Shown here: piece by piece, positions 5,567 to 8,015 of the stretch
How the letters are laid out: each line of letters begins with the position of its first letter
How positions within the stretch are numbered: position 1 is the stretch's first letter
Assembly: GCA_913054415.1 (NCBI GenBank)
Contig: CAJXII010000071.1
Location: 1 to 8,015, forward strand
From: an uncultured Arcobacter sp.
GTDB lineage: Bacteria > Campylobacterota > Campylobacteria > Campylobacterales > Arcobacteraceae
Reading direction: 5' to 3'
DNA length: 8,015 bases
The notes under the pieces: generated by a model
The model's database searches: none
What the model was told of the DNA's origin: nothing
What the model saw: only the letters and a program-made list of their open reading frames with translations
Made by a program: the position numbers and the translations under genes

Positions 5567-7237
5567 TTAATCAACTTTGTGATTGTCAGCAATAGTTTCT
5601 GGTTCAATTCCATAACTTGCTGTTGGATCTTCAGCTGGTAAGAATATACCAATAAGACCTTTAACACCAACAGACATTACGATATTTAACAAGAAGATTA
5701 ACCATGCTATAAGAACCATAGATCCACAAATAGCAGCTAATATCATAAGTGTATTGAATTCACCATGAACATATAAGTGTCTTCTTAACATACCATTAAG
5801 TCCTGCCATACCACCAAATGCCCCCATTCCGATACCACCAACTAGGTATAACCAGAAGTGAATATTTGACATAGTTTTAGAATACATTTTTGTATTGTTT
5901 GTAACTATTGGCCAAAGAACATAAACAGCACTATAAAGTGTCATATAAAGTCCAACGATAAGTGCAATATGCACATGAGCCATAATAATCCATTGAGTAT
6001 TATGAAGAATTCTGTTCATACCCATATCTGCTTGAATAATAGCTGCTGGAACTGCTAATCCAAATCCAGCCATACCACCAAGAAGGTATTTAAGTTCCAT
6101 AGTCATTTTAAGAGGTCTTGCTTTCCATAATGTTACAAGTGTGATAAATAGTGCTAATCCTTGAGTTAATAACTCAAATGCAGTTACCATTTCCCCTGAG
6201 ATTAGTTTCATCATCTCTGGTTGACCTTGATCAGCTAGAAGGTGATGAGACCAAACCATCCACGAAACTAGAAGCTCAAGCATAAGTGCAGCTCTTGCAA
6301 CATTTTCCATAAATAGTTTTTGACCTGTAATAAGTGTAGCTAATAGATACCAAGAACCAGCAACATAGATAAGCACAAGCCCATCAGCAACAAGATCTAA
6401 TCCCCACCAGAAGAAATTTTTATATAATAGTGCATCAATAGCCGCTACATTAAGTGGAGCTCCTGAAGCATCAAATATTAAATAAACAAGAACTAATACA
6501 CCAGCACTTAAAATTACAAGTGCATCTAAAAATGTATCTACTGTTCCTCTAAAGATAGCAACAACAGGTAAAGCTAAAGCAGGTTCTTTTGAATATGGTT
6601 GTCTTCCTGTTAGTTTATACCAAAGGTTTAACATACCATCAATACCAAAACCAGATATTAAAAGCTCTTTTGTTGTTTTATTTGCATGAACACCAATTTT
6701 TTGGAAGATTGTTGCATAGATATTGTAAATAAACCCTAAAGTTCCTAGCATAATTAATGCAACACCAACTATAAATACAATACCACCTATGGCACTAAAC
6801 TGAGTTGTATCAGCAGGAAGTGGCCAGTATAAAGTATATAATGGAGCATATTGCCATACAAAAGCAGCTATCCAAGCAAGTGCTGTTCCTATTGTAATAA
6901 GAAGCCATACTGCATTTGCTAGTTTTATACTATAAAGTGGTTTTTTAGTTAAAAAAGGAACCAAAAACATAAAAGCAGCAAAAACTAACTGATAAGTTGA
7001 ACCAAAGATACCAACTATTGGATGCACTGTCATAATTGAAAAGTAATGTTCCGCATGACTAAACATTTCAGGTAGTGGATTTGATGGCCCTGTTACAACC
7101 AATCTCATAATCATACCTTCAATAGCTACAAGCCCATAAAATAAGAAACTCATAACTACTGCTCTTAAAGTAACCTTTTGAAGAGCATTTAAACTTTTAT
7201 GGTCAAAATTTGTACCATTTATAAGAGTATTTATCAT
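5567..7237 (-). CDS. Atypical heme-copper oxidoreductase catalytic subunit, NO-reductase-like
   Basis: This integral membrane protein has 556 residues and about 13-14 predicted helices. It belongs to the heme-copper superfamily and resembles subunit I of B (ba3) type. Low-spin heme ligands are His72 (TVHP, helix II) and His423; the high-spin heme ligand is His421 (AHVH, 420-423), preceded by HNTQW (412-416) as in ba3 enzymes. Helix VII keeps His331-His332. Helix VI is abnormal. Aligned on WWGLDLVADG (277-286), the Cu_B His is Asp281 and the usual cross-linked Tyr is Asp285. Oxygen reductases need both, so O2 reduction is doubtful. The pattern parallels the HLxxEG of NorB, where the Glu binds non-heme iron, and points to NO reductase chemistry (inference). 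The start overlaps subunit II by ATGA, with AAGGAG at 7245-7250. Confidence 0.85.
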   Translation of the reverse strand: MINTLINGTNFDHKSLNALQKVTLRAVVMSFLFYGLVAIEGMIMRLVVTGPSNPLPEMFSHAEHYFSIMTVHPIVGIFGSTYQLVFAAFMFLVPFLTKKPLYSIKLANAVWLLITIGTALAWIAAFVWQYAPLYTLYWPLPADTTQFSAIGGIVFIVGVALIMLGTLGFIYNIYATIFQKIGVHANKTTKELLISGFGIDGMLNLWYKLTGRQPYSKEPALALPVVAIFRGTVDTFLDALVILSAGVLVLVYLIFDASGAPLNVAAIDALLYKNFFWWGLDLVADGLVLIYVAGSWYLLATLITGQKLFMENVARAALMLELLVSWMVWSHHLLADQGQPEMMKLISGEMVTAFELLTQGLALFITLVTLWKARPLKMTMELKYLLGGMAGFGLAVPAAIIQADMGMNRILHNTQWIIMAHVHIALIVGLYMTLYSAVYVLWPIVTNNTKMYSKTMSNIHFWLYLVGGIGMGAFGGMAGLNGMLRRHLYVHGEFNTLMILAAICGSMVLIAWLIFLLNIVMSVGVKGLIGIFLPAEDPTASYGIEPETIADNHKVD

Positions 7238-7842
7238 TTGTTTTCTCCTTTACAACCAACAACTTCTACAAAGTTTTTAACCAACATTAAATCGTTTCCT
7301 TCATGATCAAATTGAACAGGTCCAGAATATTCAGTTGAAGTCATATTAAATACTCCATTGTGATTAAATGTCCAAAGCATATCATTTGAATCTAAAATAC
7401 CATTTACATCAGTTCCTGGATTAACTTGCATTTGCAATACAACAGAACCATCTTGTCTAAATAATCCAAATCCATAAACTAAATCACGACTCTGAACATT
7501 AAATCTAATTGTTTGTCCACATTGAACTGTGATTTTTTTAGGAAGACCAACCCACTTATGATCTTTAACTTCCCAGCTATAAGTAGCATCTGGTTTTATT
7601 TCGTGTCTTGTAATATCTTGAGACACCCATGGAATTGCATTATATGTAAATATATGATGCCCAACCCCACCTGCAACTAAAAATGCCATATACCAATAAA
7701 ATGGTATTCGCACAACTGATTTTGCGTTCTCTTTTGTCAGATTATAAGCAAACCATGCAACAACTGAAAGAATTATCGCTGCATAGATAGTATAAGCTGT
7801 CCAGTGAAAAGAAAGCAACTCTACTGAGTTTGAAAATGTCAT
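7234..7842 (-). CDS. Cupredoxin-type subunit II lacking the CuA site
   Basis: This is the likely partner of the downstream catalytic subunit, with 202 residues. Two membrane helices (about 14-35 and 46-68) precede a periplasmic beta-sandwich (about 80-195), the layout of heme-copper subunit II. Aligned to ba3 subunit II, the first CuA ligand in VHGF is Tyr123 (VYGF). The CxxxCGxxHxxM box reads S169-x3-S173-G-x2-Q177-x2-H180. Both Cys are thus Ser, the His positions are Tyr and Gln, and CuA cannot form. Cytochrome c is then an unlikely donor by this route. As in the CuA-less quinol oxidase CyoA, electrons may come from quinol (inference). AAGGAG (7849-7854) sits six bases before the ATG. It is first gene of the operon, and the stop overlaps the next start. 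Confidence 0.82.
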   Translation of the reverse strand: MTFSNSVELLSFHWTAYTIYAAIILSVVAWFAYNLTKENAKSVVRIPFYWYMAFLVAGGVGHHIFTYNAIPWVSQDITRHEIKPDATYSWEVKDHKWVGLPKKITVQCGQTIRFNVQSRDLVYGFGLFRQDGSVVLQMQVNPGTDVNGILDSNDMLWTFNHNGVFNMTSTEYSGPVQFDHEGNDLMLVKNFVEVVGCKGENK

Positions 7843-8015
7843 ATTTTTCTCCTTATTTTTTTGCTTATTATAGCATAGTTAAGTGATAAGATATAAAATA
7901 ATTTGGTTATCTTTATTAAATATAGGTGGTATATCTTAAAAAGTGTTAATGTACTCATTTTTTTATACCTTTCTAAAAATTCTTGTGGGGTTAAAACTTC
8001 AAAATTAAAATGAAG
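7839..8015 (-). CDS. C-terminal end of an unidentified protein, possibly PIN-family toxin
   Basis: A - strand frame enters from the window edge at 8015 and runs 58 codons without a stop to TGA at 7841-7839, which overlaps the subunit II ATG as ATGA. The first residues, ending VLTPQEFLERYKK, resemble the closing strand and helix of PIN-domain toxins of the COG1569 type (low confidence, from memory of the pattern). The remaining 39 residues are an AT-biased mix with no recognisable fold, and they also contain the operon promoter. With one base fewer in the T7 run (7958-7964) the protein would stop right after ERYKK. The tail may therefore be a recent or artefactual extension. No start is inside the window. 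Confidence 0.3.
   Translation of the reverse strand, partial: LHFNFEVLTPQEFLERYKKMSTLTLFKIYHLYLIKITKLFYILSLNYAIISKKIRRKI
7867..7875 (-). promoter_or_regulatory. Extended -10 promoter of the heme-copper operon
   Basis: On the - strand TGCTATAAT is an exact extended -10 (TGnTATAAT). Transcription would start near 7860, leaving a leader of about 18 nt that holds only the AAGGAG ribosome site before the ATG at 7842. No -35 is evident. I found no palindrome like the FNR box (TTGAT-N4-ATCAA) or the Campylobacter NssR box (TTAAC-N4-GTTAA) around it. Confidence 0.6.

Noticed and set aside
5567..7842. Ordinary ba3-type cytochrome c oxidase
   Set aside because: The Cu_B His, the cross-linked Tyr and all CuA ligands are absent, so the canonical activity is not supported despite clear family membership.
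7843..7930. FNR- or NssR-type operator upstream of the heme-copper operon
   Set aside because: I looked for TTGAT-N4-ATCAA and TTAAC-N4-GTTAA on both strands and found only half sites such as TTAAC without a partner at the right spacing.
1..8015. CRISPR array, tRNA, rRNA, insertion sequence or attachment site
   Set aside because: I saw no regularly spaced repeats, no tRNA-like cloverleaf or CCA end, no transposase and no terminal inverted repeats with target duplications.

Overview
The window reads as chromosomal DNA of a Campylobacterota (epsilonproteobacterial) species. It is AT-rich, codons strongly prefer A or T in the third position, and the left half carries the gene order ubiX-coaD-tmk-hisS-(speA)-cysE, which I recall from Campylobacter jejuni and relatives. 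I cannot name the genus; a free-living Sulfurimonas-, Arcobacter- or Sulfurospirillum-like organism would fit, but that is inference.

Left half, + strand (about 1-4375): one tightly packed operon behind an extended -10 promoter (22-30). It encodes flavin prenyltransferase UbiX (prenyl-FMN for UbiD-type decarboxylases), CoaD (coenzyme A), thymidylate kinase Tmk (dTTP), histidyl-tRNA synthetase HisS, serine acetyltransferase CysE (cysteine) and a TauE/SafE membrane permease. Genes overlap or are 2-10 bp apart. speA, which sits between hisS and cysE in relatives, is absent, and hisS runs directly into cysE.

Middle, - strand (4379-5462): two small overlapping genes for two-helix membrane proteins. 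One looks YcxB-like and the other is unrecognised. The second most likely starts at a TTG codon at 5462, because a good ribosome binding site sits just before it. Between these genes and the next operon (5463-5566) lies an AT-rich spacer with two perfect inverted repeats and a third, competing complementarity.

Right half, - strand (5567-7842): a two-gene operon behind an extended -10 promoter (7867-7875), encoding a heme-copper oxidoreductase catalytic subunit and a cupredoxin-type subunit II. This is the most interesting part. Subunit I keeps the heme-ligand histidines and the helix VII His-His pair. In helix VI the Cu_B histidine and the position of the cross-linked tyrosine both appear to be Asp (D281 and D285), a pattern that resembles the His/Glu pair of nitric oxide reductase NorB more than any oxygen reductase. 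Subunit II keeps the cupredoxin fold but has lost all CuA ligands, with both Cys replaced by Ser at preserved spacing. The pair is therefore best read as a noncanonical NO-reductase-like enzyme, not a cytochrome c oxidase.

Right edge: an open - strand frame runs in from beyond the window and ends in an ATGA overlap with the subunit II gene. Its first residues resemble the C-terminus of PIN-family toxins, and a seven-base homopolymer may have extended it.
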